Assembly (NCBI GenBank): GCA_963797565.1
Contig: CAWCPM010000002.1
Span: 62,001 to 126,000, forward strand
DNA from: JAICYJ01 sp963797565
GTDB lineage: Bacteria > Actinomycetota > Thermoleophilia > Gaiellales > JAICJC01
DNA length: 64,000 nucleotides
Direction of reading: 5' to 3'
This document shows, piece by piece, positions 50,382-59,044 of the stretch. Numbering within the stretch: position 1 is the first letter of the stretch; each line of letters starts with the position of its first letter. Below the pieces are notes generated by a model. The model saw only the letters and a program-made list of their open reading frames with translations. It was not told the origin of the DNA and searched no databases. The position numbers and the translations under genes are program-made.

Positions 50382-52151
50382 GTGTCCACCGTCACCGGCC
50401 CACCCCGCCTCGATGACCGCTGGGATCTCACGCCCGTGTTCGCCTCCGACGACGCCGCCGTTGCCGAGCTGGACGTGCTCGCGGCCGACGCCGATGCCTT
50501 CGCACGGGAGCTGCCGCAGCTGTCGCAGCTGGGCGGCGCGCCGCTGGCCGCGGTGCTGGCGGCCCTGGGAGGGCTGCGGAACCGGGCCAAGCGGCTGTCC
50601 ACGTACGCGGAGCTGCGCTCGGCGGAGGATGCGTCCGATCCGGCCGCACAGGATCTCGGCACGCTCGTGGCGCAGCGGATGCCCGGCATCCAGGACGCGC
50701 TGCGCGGCTTCCAGCTGGCGTGGCTGGATCTGACGGATGAGCGCGCGTCGGAGCTCGCCGAGCTGCCCGAGGTGTCGGGAGACCGGCACTTCCTGATCGC
50801 GTCGCGCCGGTTCGCGGCCCACACGCTGTCGGCCGCGGAGGAGCGCGCGCTGTCGGCGCGCAGCGGCGCCGCCGAGCAGTCCTGGATCCGTCTCTGGTCG
50901 GAGCGGTCATCCGCCCTCACCATCACCTGCGATCTGGGGAACGGCCCGGTCCCTCAGACCTCCAGCGAGGTCATCTTCGGATCCTGGGATAGGCGGCCGG
51001 AAGTGCGCCGCACGGCACACGCGGCGCTGCGTGAGATGAGCGACGGGTTCGCGCCCACGTCCTCGCACTGCCTCGATGCCGTGGTCGGTGACCGGCTGGC
51101 GGTGGACGCCGTTCGCGGCTACGACCTGGCCACCGGCTCCACCGACCTCGCCAACGAACTGCGTTCGGAGATGGTCGACGCGATGCTCGACGCCGTGGCC
51201 GCACGCACCAGCATCTGGCGCCGCTGGAACGGGATCAAGGCCGGGCTGCTCGGGTTCGACCGGCTGCCGATCGCAGACCGGGTGGCGCCGCTGGGCGCGA
51301 TGGCTGAGATGACCTACCCCGAGGTGGTCGAGCAGGTGGCTGCATCCTTCACCGCGCTCTCGGACGAGGCCGGTCGCACCGTGGCCGGGTTCTTCCAGGA
51401 CAGGCGCGTGGACGCGGCGCCGCGCACCGGCAAGATGGGGGGCGCGTTCTGCGCGGAGCTGGACGGCACCTGCGGGCCGTACCTGCTGCTCAATCACAGT
51501 GGCCGGCAGATGGACGCGCAGGTGATGGCGCACGAGGTCGGCCACGGCCTGCACCTCGCGCGCTGCCTGGCGGCCCAGAGCCCGCTCGTGGGCCTGCCGT
51601 CCTTCGCTCTGATCGAGATCCCATCGACGTTCGCCGAGCTGTGGCTCGTGCAGGGGCTGCTCGAGCACGAGACCGACCCCGGCCGCCGCCTGGCGCTGCA
51701 GGCCGGCGCCGTTGAAACCGCGATCGGAAACGTGTTCGAGACAGCCGTCCACGCCCAGGCCGAGCGCGGCTGCTACCGGCTCAAGGCCGAGGGGCTGACG
51801 CTGTCGGTAGAGCGCCTGAACGAGCTGTGGGGCGCGCAGTTCCGGGAAGACCTCGGCGACAGCGTGGAGGGCGAGGAGGTGATCAGCCGCTGGGCGCTGA
51901 TGCCGCACGCGATCGTGTACCGGTTCTACATGTACAACTACAGCTTCTCGTGCCTGATCGCCCTGGCGCTGATGCGGCGTCTTCGCGACGACCCGGAGCG
52001 ATTCGCCGCCCGCTACCTGGGCTACCTCGATCGCGGCGGCAACGGCACGCCGGCCGAGGTGCTGGCGCCGCTCGGCATCGACCTGAACGACCCCGGCCTG
52101 TGGGACGAGGGGCTGGACGAGATGGAGCGGATGGTGGAGGGCGTGCTCTAG
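50382..52151 (+). CDS. M3 family oligoendopeptidase (PepF-like)
   Basis: 589 residues. Zinc motif HEVGHGLH (H384, E385, H388) with the third ligand in LIEIPSTFAELW, and YNYSFSCLIALAL near the C-terminus as in oligoendopeptidase F. N-terminal helical half PRLDDRWDLTPVFASDDAAV is the PepF start. A cytoplasmic peptidase for short peptides. Its TAG stop is built from the left arm of the inverted-repeat element at 52148. Confidence 0.92.
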   Translation: MSTVTGPPRLDDRWDLTPVFASDDAAVAELDVLAADADAFARELPQLSQLGGAPLAAVLAALGGLRNRAKRLSTYAELRSAEDASDPAAQDLGTLVAQRMPGIQDALRGFQLAWLDLTDERASELAELPEVSGDRHFLIASRRFAAHTLSAAEERALSARSGAAEQSWIRLWSERSSALTITCDLGNGPVPQTSSEVIFGSWDRRPEVRRTAHAALREMSDGFAPTSSHCLDAVVGDRLAVDAVRGYDLATGSTDLANELRSEMVDAMLDAVAARTSIWRRWNGIKAGLLGFDRLPIADRVAPLGAMAEMTYPEVVEQVAASFTALSDEAGRTVAGFFQDRRVDAAPRTGKMGGAFCAELDGTCGPYLLLNHSGRQMDAQVMAHEVGHGLHLARCLAAQSPLVGLPSFALIEIPSTFAELWLVQGLLEHETDPGRRLALQAGAVETAIGNVFETAVHAQAERGCYRLKAEGLTLSVERLNELWGAQFREDLGDSVEGEEVISRWALMPHAIVYRFYMYNYSFSCLIALALMRRLRDDPERFAARYLGYLDRGGNGTPAEVLAPLGIDLNDPGLWDEGLDEMERMVEGVL

Positions 52152-52353
52152 ATGGTTGATTCCATATCCACGCGCGCCTGATCGCTCCGATTGTCGTGGT
52201 ACTTGCGGTGGCTGGTGGGCTGCGGCCGGGAACCGGCGCATCGCGGCGTCCTCGGTCGGGCCGATATTCCCGATATCGACCCTCCCTCGATCCTTGCGCT
52301 GCTTGATTCCCCGCCGCTCAGGACGTCACGCGGTTATGGAATCAACCATCTAG
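52148..52353. repeat. 206-bp element bounded by perfect 19-bp inverted repeats
   Basis: CTAGATGGTTGATTCCATA occurs at 52148-52166 (plus) and 52335-52353 (minus) with no mismatch. Each arm supplies the TAG stop of the gene it touches (M3 peptidase and dnaE, convergent). Inside, 52258-52282 forms a 10-bp hairpin with a 5-nt loop that is fully paired (one G-U) in minus-strand RNA; an outer GCGGCG/CGCCGC pairing encloses it. No ORF beyond about ten codons. Confidence 0.65.
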
Positions 52354-55300
52354 GCGATCAGCGCAGCGTCGCCGAGCAGCGCCTTCGCTTCCGCGAAGAA
52401 GTCGCCGTCCGGGCGGACCTTGAACTCCGGGCCGAAGCGCAGGGTCTTCGGCCCCTCCGAGGTCTGCACCTCGAGCAGCACCGGCGCGTCGCCGGGGAAC
52501 TCCCCGATCAGCGACTTCAGGTCGTCGATGATCGCCGCCGGCGTCTCCCGCGCGTCCAGCCGTAGCCGCACCACGCCGAAGTTGGCGGTGGCTTCGAACG
52601 GCAGGATCTCGATCGCGACCAGCTTCACCTCGCCCTCGTTCTTGCGGTCGGCGCGGCCCTTCACCAGCACCACCGAGTCGGCCACCAGCAGCTGACGGGA
52701 CGCCGCCAGGGTGTTCGCGAACACCACCACCTCGATCGTACCGGTGGTGTCATCGATCTCCGCGAAGGCCATCTGATCGCCCTTGCGGGTCACGAACGGC
52801 TTGATCGCGGTGACCAGCCCGCCCACCGTCACCACCTGGCCGTCACGCAGCGACCCGGCCTGCGCCAGCGGGATGTCCGAGCGCCGAGCCAGCTGGTCGC
52901 GGACGTCGGCCAGCGGGTGGCTGGAGACGTACAGCCCGACCGCCTCCTTCTCACGCGCAAGCAGCTCGCCCCGCTCCCACTCGCCCGGCGGCACCGGCGG
53001 ATGGCTGCGCACCAGAGGCGCGTCGCCGTTCCCGTCGCCGTCGCCCGCGAGGTCGAAGATCGACATGTGCCCCATCAGCGTGTCGGCCTGCTGCTTGGTG
53101 CCGGACGCATGGGCCGCGTCCATCACCTCCATCATGCCGCGGCGGGTGGCGCCGGTCGAGTCGAGCGCGCCGCAGCAGATCAGGCTCTCGAGCATGCCCT
53201 TGTTCAGCACGGAGGCGTCGACGCGTTCGCAGAAGTCCCAGATCGAGGTGAACGGCGCCGGCTCGCGGGCGGCGATGATGGCCCGCACGGCCCCGTCGCC
53301 CACCTTCTTCACCGCCGTCAGGCCAAAGCGGATGCGCCCTTCCACCACCGCGAAGTCGGCCTGGCTCGAGTTGACGTCGGGCGGAAGCACCTCGATGCCC
53401 ATCGACTCGCACTCCGACACGTAGTAGGGCACCCGGTCCTTGGTCGACATCACCGAGGAGATCAGTGCGGCCATGTACTCGGCGGGATGGTTGGCCTTCA
53501 GCCAGGCCGTGCGGTACGAGGTGAGCGCGTAGCAGGCGGCGTGCGCCTTGTTGAACGAGTAGTCGCTGCTGCGCTCGTTGTCGTCCCAGAGCTGCTCGGC
53601 AACCGGCCGCGAGATGCCGTTGGCCAGGCAGCCGTCGATGAACTTGTCCTTCAGCGAGACCATCAGCGAGCGGATCTTCTTGCCGATCGCCTTGCGCAGA
53701 TCGTCCGCTTCGGCAGGGCTGAATCCGGCGATCTCGCGGGCGATCAGCATGCTCTGCTCCTGGTACACCGTGATGCCGGACGTCTCCGACAGGATCCCCT
53801 CGAGCCGGGGATCGGGGTAGGTGACCGGCTCGCGGCCGTTCTTGCGGGCGGCGAACTTGGGGATGTTCTGCATCGGGCCGGGCCTGTACAGGGCACCCAG
53901 CGCGATCAGGTCCTCGAAGCGGGTGGGCCGCACCTGGCGCAGCGCCTCGCGCATGCCGCCCGACTCGAACTGGAACACACCGGTCGCGTCGCCCCTGGCC
54001 AGCATCTCGTAGGTGCGGACGTCGTCCAGCGGCAGGTCGTGCATCGACAGCTGCTGCCCGGTGGTCTGCTCGATCAGCTCGACCGCGCGGTCGATCACGT
54101 CGAGGTTGCGCAGCCCCAGGAAGTCCATCTTCAGCAGGCCCAGCGCCTCGACATCGCCCATCGGGAACTGCGTCACGACCTCGGCGTCGGCGCCCTTCTG
54201 CTGCAGCGGCAGGTACTCGGTCAGCGGCCGGTCGCCGATCACGACAGCGGCGGCGTGGATCGAGTCGTTGCGAACGACGCCCTCCAGCGGCCGCGCCATG
54301 TCCACGATCGAGCGGGCGGTGTCATCCACGTCGTAGACCTTGCGGAGCTCGGCGCCCGGCTTCATGCACTCCTCGAAGGACACCTTCGGGCCCTCGGGCA
54401 CCAGCTTGGCGATGCGGTCGACCTCGCCGTAGCCGATGCCCATCACGCGTCCCGCATCCTTGATCGCGGCCTTGGGCTGCATCTTGCCGAAGGTGATGAT
54501 CTGGGCCACGCTGCGGCGGCCGTACTTCTCGGCCACGTAGTTGATGACGCGCTCGCGGCCGGCGACCGCGAAGTCGATGTCGATGTCGGGCATGCTCTTG
54601 CGGCCGGGGTTCAGGAACCGCTCGAACAGCAGCGAGTATGCCATCGGATCGAGATCGGTGATGCGCAGGCAGTAGGCGACCAGCGATCCGGCGGCGGAGC
54701 CGCGTCCCGGGCCGACCGAGACGCCGTCCTCACGGGCGAAGCGGATGAAGTCCCACACGATCAGGAAGTAGTCGGGAAAGCCCATCTCCTCGATCGTCTT
54801 CAGCTCGAACTCGAGCCGATCGCGCAGCTCCGGGGTCACCTGCGGGTAGCGCTCGCGCAGGCCGGTCTCGGCCAGGGCGCGCAGGTAGCCGACGGCGGTC
54901 TGGCCCTCGGGCACCTCGAAGTGCGGCAGGTGCATCGCGCCCAGACCGACCTCGGCGCTGCAGCGGTCCGCGATCTCGACCGTTCGGCGCAGCGTGTCCT
55001 CGCCGAACCGCTCGCCCATCAGCGCGTACATCTCCTGCGGGGACTTCAGATAGAACTCATGGTTGGAGAAGCGGAAGCGATCGGGGTTGTCGAGCTTGTC
55101 CTGCGTCTGGATGCAGAGCAGCGCCTCGTGCGGAATTGCATCGTCGCGCGTCAGGTAGTGGACGTCACCGGTTCCGACCATGGGCAGGCCTGCATCCTTC
55201 GCCATCGCCACCAGCGAGGGCAGGATCCGGGTCTGCACGTCGATTCCGCCGTCCTGGATCTCGACGTAGACGTCGTCTCGGCCGAAGATCTGCACCAGGC

Positions 55301-55781
55301 GGTCGAGCTGCTCGCGGGCGCCGGCCGGGTCGTCGTCCACCAGCGCCTTGCAGACGCGACCTGACAGGCAGCCGGACAGGGCGATCACCCCGCCGGCATG
55401 CGCGGCCAGCTGGTCGAGGTCGACCCGGGGCTTGTACCAGTAGCCGTCCAGGAAGCCGCTCGAGACCAGCCGGATCAGGTTGTGGTAGCCCTCGGTGGTC
55501 TCGGCCAGCAGCGTCAGGTGGGCGCGCTTCTCCCGCTGCGGCCGGGCGGCGTGATCGTCCACGACATAGACCTCGCAGCCGAGCACCGGCTTCACCCCGG
55601 CCTTGGTGGCGATGCGGCTGAGCTCGACCGCGCCCGCCATCGATCCGTGGTCGGTCAGCCCGATGGCGGGCATCCCCAGCTCGACGGCCCGATCCACCAG
55701 CGGGCCGATGCGGCATGCGCCGTCGAGGATCGAGTACTCGCTGTGGACGTGAAGGTGGACGTACGGCGAGGGCTCGGTCAC
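52350..55781 (-). CDS. dnaE: DNA polymerase III alpha subunit DnaE
   Basis: 1143 residues from GTG 55781. N-terminal PHP domain (YVHLHVHSEYSILDGACRI, GLTDHGSM); polymerase core with VGPGRGSAAGSLVAYCL and catalytic PDIDIDF (about 394); KAHAACYALTSYRTAWLKANHP; C-terminal OB fold (VVTVGGLVTAIKPFVTRKGDQMAF). Replicative polymerase of the DnaE1 type. TACACT lies 9 nt upstream of the start. Its TAG stop lies in the right arm of the inverted-repeat element. Confidence 0.97.
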   Translation of the reverse strand: MTEPSPYVHLHVHSEYSILDGACRIGPLVDRAVELGMPAIGLTDHGSMAGAVELSRIATKAGVKPVLGCEVYVVDDHAARPQREKRAHLTLLAETTEGYHNLIRLVSSGFLDGYWYKPRVDLDQLAAHAGGVIALSGCLSGRVCKALVDDDPAGAREQLDRLVQIFGRDDVYVEIQDGGIDVQTRILPSLVAMAKDAGLPMVGTGDVHYLTRDDAIPHEALLCIQTQDKLDNPDRFRFSNHEFYLKSPQEMYALMGERFGEDTLRRTVEIADRCSAEVGLGAMHLPHFEVPEGQTAVGYLRALAETGLRERYPQVTPELRDRLEFELKTIEEMGFPDYFLIVWDFIRFAREDGVSVGPGRGSAAGSLVAYCLRITDLDPMAYSLLFERFLNPGRKSMPDIDIDFAVAGRERVINYVAEKYGRRSVAQIITFGKMQPKAAIKDAGRVMGIGYGEVDRIAKLVPEGPKVSFEECMKPGAELRKVYDVDDTARSIVDMARPLEGVVRNDSIHAAAVVIGDRPLTEYLPLQQKGADAEVVTQFPMGDVEALGLLKMDFLGLRNLDVIDRAVELIEQTTGQQLSMHDLPLDDVRTYEMLARGDATGVFQFESGGMREALRQVRPTRFEDLIALGALYRPGPMQNIPKFAARKNGREPVTYPDPRLEGILSETSGITVYQEQSMLIAREIAGFSPAEADDLRKAIGKKIRSLMVSLKDKFIDGCLANGISRPVAEQLWDDNERSSDYSFNKAHAACYALTSYRTAWLKANHPAEYMAALISSVMSTKDRVPYYVSECESMGIEVLPPDVNSSQADFAVVEGRIRFGLTAVKKVGDGAVRAIIAAREPAPFTSIWDFCERVDASVLNKGMLESLICCGALDSTGATRRGMMEVMDAAHASGTKQQADTLMGHMSIFDLAGDGDGNGDAPLVRSHPPVPPGEWERGELLAREKEAVGLYVSSHPLADVRDQLARRSDIPLAQAGSLRDGQVVTVGGLVTAIKPFVTRKGDQMAFAEIDDTTGTIEVVVFANTLAASRQLLVADSVVLVKGRADRKNEGEVKLVAIEILPFEATANFGVVRLRLDARETPAAIIDDLKSLIGEFPGDAPVLLEVQTSEGPKTLRFGPEFKVRPDGDFFAEAKALLGDAALIA

Positions 55782-55790
55782 AGCCGCAGC

Positions 55791-55796
55791 AGTGTA
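55791..55796 (-). promoter_or_regulatory. -10 box of dnaE (leaderless)
   Basis: TACACT 9 nt before the GTG, in the 19-nt gap after the Dabb-domain gene. Confidence 0.35.
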
Positions 55797-55800
55797 CCGA

Positions 55801-56097
55801 TCAGGGGTGACGGAGCTGAACCGCGAGGCGCTCAGCGGTGACCGGGACGATCAGCCGCTCGATCACGCGCCGGTGCTCCTCGTCCTGCTGGTAGACCAGC
55901 CAGGCGGCCTCGTCGTCAAACTCGGCAACGACCGCGAAGTCGCCGTTTCCCTCGCGTATGCCGAGGTCGCGGCCGTAGGCGTACGACCGCATCTCGGGCA
56001 GCCGCGCAGGCAGTCCGGCGAGGCCGCGCTCGATCTCATCCACCTGCTGATCGGTCGTACCCGGCTTGAACCGGAACACCACGACGTGGCGGAACAT
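55801..56097 (-). CDS. Dabb (stress-responsive A/B barrel) domain protein
   Basis: 98 residues: MFRHVVVFRFKPGTTDQQVDEIERGLAGLPARLPEMRSYAYGRDLG then FAVVAEFDDEAAWLVYQQDEEHRRVIERLIVP, the ferredoxin-like dimeric barrel of the Dabb family. Members are small cytoplasmic proteins of mostly unknown role. ATG overlaps the preceding stop as TGATG. Confidence 0.88.
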   Translation of the reverse strand: MFRHVVVFRFKPGTTDQQVDEIERGLAGLPARLPEMRSYAYGRDLGIREGNGDFAVVAEFDDEAAWLVYQQDEEHRRVIERLIVPVTAERLAVQLRHP

Positions 56098-56321
56098 CAG
56101 CCGCCGCGCTGCTGGCGGCCGACCAGCACCGCCGCACCCGCCGCCGCCGCCAGTGCCGCCGCACCGACGACCGGCAGGCTCCGCCGCAGCCGCGACGGAC
56201 GCTGCTGGATCTCGAGCCTCGACAGCACCTGCTCGGTCTGCCTGCGGATGGCGCGGCGGATGATCCGCCGCGCCACCAGCAAGGTGACGAAACCGACCAG
56301 CCTGTGACGCCATTCACGCAT
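56097..56321 (-). CDS. small basic protein with C-terminal membrane segment, function unknown
   Basis: 74 residues. An amphipathic, arginine-rich first half (RHRLVGFVTLLVARRIIRRAIRR) is followed by SLPVVGAAALAAAAGAAVLVG, a likely single membrane helix, and RQQRGG. No family recognised. TAGACT 6 nt before the ATG and one-base overlap with the Dabb gene support that it is translated. Confidence 0.6.
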   Translation of the reverse strand: MREWRHRLVGFVTLLVARRIIRRAIRRQTEQVLSRLEIQQRPSRLRRSLPVVGAAALAAAAGAAVLVGRQQRGG

Positions 56322-56327
56322 GGCGTG

Positions 56328-56333
56328 AGTCTA
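56328..56333 (-). promoter_or_regulatory. -10 box of the small membrane protein gene (leaderless)
   Basis: TAGACT 6 nt before the ATG at 56321. Confidence 0.4.
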
Positions 56334-56377
56334 CCCGGTGGAGCCAATCGGCAATCGCCCCGGGGCAGCGGATGGGG

Positions 56378-56566
56378 TCAGTCGCCGCTGCTGTCGCTCG
56401 GCTCGCGATCGCTCAGGTAGCGCTCGAAGCGGGCCTGTTTGGCCAGGTAGGCGCTGAGCTCGGAGAAGCCGAACTCCAGCCAGTCGGCCATGTAGCGATC
56501 ATCGATCACGGTCTGTCGGTATTCGTTCACGGGGGGATCTTCGACGGCCGTGCGCGGCCTTGCCAT
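56378..56566 (-). CDS. 62-residue acidic protein, function unknown
   Basis: ATG 56566; an in-frame GTG (VNEYRQTVIDDRYM) is an alternative start. The product is acidic with aromatic residues (DWLEFGFSELSAYLAKQARFERYLSD), probably helical, no cysteines or membrane segment. It lies between ispG and the small membrane protein gene. Amino-acid composition is unlike the arginine-rich shadow frames of this genome, which supports it, but nothing identifies it. Confidence 0.5.
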   Translation of the reverse strand: MARPRTAVEDPPVNEYRQTVIDDRYMADWLEFGFSELSAYLAKQARFERYLSDREPSDSSGD

Positions 56567-56608
56567 GGCCGAATTGGGGTAGTCGGGTACCCGCTCTGTG
56601 GTGTTGAA

Positions 56609-56630
56609 GGGTCCGGCTTCGGCCAGACCC
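56609..56630 (-). terminator. hairpin directly after ispG
   Basis: GGGTC (56609-56613) and GACCC (56626-56630) plus GGC/GCC close on a TTCG loop (CGAA in the RNA) with one internal mismatch. It starts 4 nt after the ispG stop codon. Confidence 0.5.
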
Positions 56631-56634
56631 TCGA

Positions 56635-57747
56635 TCAGGCGCTGGGAACCATCGGCAGCACGTGCTTGCGGGTGCCGCGCTTCGGCCGCACCATGCCGGC
56701 TGCGATCCAGGCATCCACCTCGCGGAACAGCTCGTCCACCAGCTGCGACTGCTCGACCTTGCGCAGCACCAGGCCGTGGGCGTAGATGAACCCCGCATCG
56801 CGGCCGCCGGCGATGCCGAAGTCGGCATCCCCCGCCTCGCCCGGCCCGTTCACGGCGCAGCCCATCACGGCCACCTCGAACACCTCGTCGTACGTCCCCA
56901 GCCGCGCCTCCACCCGCTCTGCCAGGTCGAGCACGTCCACGTTGGTGCGGCCGCAGGACGGGCAGGCGATCATCATCGGCCCGCGCTGCCGCAGCCCCAG
57001 CGAGCGCAGGATCTCCCAGGCCACCCGCACCTCCTCCACCGGGTCGGCGGTCAGCGACACGCGGATCGTGTCACCGATGCCCTGGCCCAGCAGCGAGCCG
57101 ATGCCGATCGAGCTCTTGACCGTGCCTGTGAAGGCCGGGCCGGCCTCCGTGACGCCCAGGTGCAGCGGATAGGGAACGCGCTCGCTCAGACGCTGGTAGG
57201 CCTGCACCATCACCGGCACCGACGACGATTTGACCGAGATCTTGAACTCGCGGTACTCGAGCCGCTCCAGCAACCGCACCTCCTCCAGCGCCGCCTCCAC
57301 CAGCGCACCGGCCGGATCGTTGGTCGCGAACTGGCGCAGGTGGTCGGGCAGCGACCCCGAGTTGGCGCCGATCCGCATCGGCGTGCCGGTCTGCTTGGCA
57401 CGCTGCACGACCTGCTCGACCTTGTCCGGCCCGCCGATGTTGCCGGGGTTGATGCGCACGGCGGCGACGCCCGCGTCCATCGCGCGCAGGGCGAGCGATG
57501 CGTTGAAGTGGATGTCCGCGATCACCGGCAGCGGCGAGCCGGCCACGATCGCCGGCAGCGCATCCGCGTCGGCGCGGCCCGGCACCGCCACCCGTACCAG
57601 GTCGCAGCCGGCTTCGGCCAGCGCCTGCGCCTGCGCCAGCGTGGCCGCGACGTCGGCCGTCTCGGTCGTGGTCATCGACTGCACGACCACCGGCGCGCCG
57701 CCGCCGATGGGGACGCCGCCGACCGTGATCTGCTTCTCGCTGGCCAT
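56635..57747 (-). CDS. ispG: 4-hydroxy-3-methylbut-2-en-1-yl diphosphate synthase
   Basis: 370 residues from ATG 57747. TIM-barrel part: VVVQSMTTTETADVAAT, ADIHFNASLAL, VRINPGNIGG, RIGANSGSLP, VTEAGPAFTGTVKSSIGIGSLL. C-terminal [4Fe-4S] domain: ACPSCGRT and MGCAVNGPGEAGDADFG. Sixth step of the MEP pathway, whose reductoisomerase (dxr) lies two genes upstream. TATCCT stands 9 nt before the start. Confidence 0.96.
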   Translation of the reverse strand: MASEKQITVGGVPIGGGAPVVVQSMTTTETADVAATLAQAQALAEAGCDLVRVAVPGRADADALPAIVAGSPLPVIADIHFNASLALRAMDAGVAAVRINPGNIGGPDKVEQVVQRAKQTGTPMRIGANSGSLPDHLRQFATNDPAGALVEAALEEVRLLERLEYREFKISVKSSSVPVMVQAYQRLSERVPYPLHLGVTEAGPAFTGTVKSSIGIGSLLGQGIGDTIRVSLTADPVEEVRVAWEILRSLGLRQRGPMMIACPSCGRTNVDVLDLAERVEARLGTYDEVFEVAVMGCAVNGPGEAGDADFGIAGGRDAGFIYAHGLVLRKVEQSQLVDELFREVDAWIAAGMVRPKRGTRKHVLPMVPSA

Positions 57748-57756
57748 CTCCGCAAC

Positions 57757-57762
57757 AGGATA
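57757..57762 (-). promoter_or_regulatory. -10 box of ispG (leaderless)
   Basis: TATCCT 9 nt before the ATG, in the 43-nt gap after rseP. Confidence 0.35.
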
Positions 57763-57790
57763 CCGGCAGGTTGCCGCGGGCCGCCCCGTT

Positions 57791-59044
57791 CTAGCGCGGC
57801 TGCGCGCCCAGCAGATCGTTGTGCAACCCGAACAGGAACAGGAACAGCACCAGCGCGATTCCCGCCATCGACACGCGCTCGAACGTCGCGCGCGACAGCG
57901 GCCGTCCGCCGCGGATCTTCTCGAGCGCGACCAGCAGGATGTGACCGCCGTCCAGCGGCAGGAACGGCAGCAGGTTGAGGATGCCAAGCGACAGCGAGAT
58001 GTAGGCCAGCAGCCACAGGTAGTACGGCGCACCGGTGTCGGCGGCGGACGCCGATACGCGCACGATGCCGACCGGCCCCGACAGCGAAGATGTGCCCTCG
58101 CTGCGGATGCCGGTGACCGACCCGCTGATCATCGTCCACATCTGCGACGCACCCTCGCCCGGGGCCTTCCAGACCGGCACGCTCTTGGTGGTCGCGATCA
58201 CGTCCGGCAGGAAGCCGACGATGTAGCGGCCGCCCTGCTTGACGGGCGTGATCGGGCCGAGGTGGACGGTCGTGCCGTTGCGGCGCACCGTCAGTGAGAC
58301 CGGGTGCCCGCCGCTGGTCGAGATCAGTGCCCGCACCTGGTCGAAGCCGGTGATGGGATGGCCGTCGATGGCGACGATGCGGTCGTGCGTTCGCAGCCCC
58401 GCCTTCTGAGCCGGCAGCCCCTTTTCGAGCCCGGCCACGACGGCGGTCGGCTGCAGCGGCTGCGGCAGGCCGGTGACGGCCAGCCCCGTCAGCAGCACGA
58501 ACGCGAACAGGATGTTCGCGAACGGGCCGGCGCCGATCACGATCAGCCGCTTGAGCCGAGAGCTGCGCCAGTAGCCACGCGGATCGGTCGACTCCACGAA
58601 GCGGCTCAGGCAGCGGCTGATGCGGCGGCGATCGGCGGCGGTCACACCCTCCGTCTCGTCGATCAGTCGTCCCAGCTCGCCGGCGGCAGGCGCGGCCTCG
58701 TCGACGCGACCCTGCGCGACCAGCTGCGCCAGGCGGTCGTATGCGATGCCGATCTCGCTGGCCCGCTCCGGCGGCAGCGACTCGCTGCGATGCAGCAGGT
58801 CCTCGATCGCCCACAGGTCGGACGGCTCCGGACGCAGCATCCCCGGGATCTTGACGAAGCCGCCCAGCGGCACCACGCCGATCCCGTACTCGGTCTCGCC
58901 CACCCGCTTTCGCACCAGCGGCGGCGGAAACCCGACGTAGAACTTGAGCGCGCGCATGCCGGTGCGCTTGGCCGCGGTGAAGTGTCCCAGCTCGTGCAGG
59001 AAGACCAGGCCCAGCAGGCCGAGGATCGGGATGATGTAGCTCAC
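57791..59044 (-). CDS. rseP: site-2 protease RseP (membrane zinc metalloprotease)
   Basis: 417 residues from GTG 59044 (GTGA overlap with dxr). HELGHF (H17, E18, H21) in the first membrane helix and LPLDGGH near the C-terminus complete the active site; one PDZ domain (KAGLRTHDRIVAIDGHPITGFDQV) lies between. At about 95-185 there is a long helical insert (HRSESLPPERASEIGIAYDRL) that E. coli RseP lacks. It cleaves membrane-spanning anti-sigma factors or signal-peptide remnants. Confidence 0.93.
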   Translation of the reverse strand: MSYIIPILGLLGLVFLHELGHFTAAKRTGMRALKFYVGFPPPLVRKRVGETEYGIGVVPLGGFVKIPGMLRPEPSDLWAIEDLLHRSESLPPERASEIGIAYDRLAQLVAQGRVDEAAPAAGELGRLIDETEGVTAADRRRISRCLSRFVESTDPRGYWRSSRLKRLIVIGAGPFANILFAFVLLTGLAVTGLPQPLQPTAVVAGLEKGLPAQKAGLRTHDRIVAIDGHPITGFDQVRALISTSGGHPVSLTVRRNGTTVHLGPITPVKQGGRYIVGFLPDVIATTKSVPVWKAPGEGASQMWTMISGSVTGIRSEGTSSLSGPVGIVRVSASAADTGAPYYLWLLAYISLSLGILNLLPFLPLDGGHILLVALEKIRGGRPLSRATFERVSMAGIALVLFLFLFGLHNDLLGAQPR

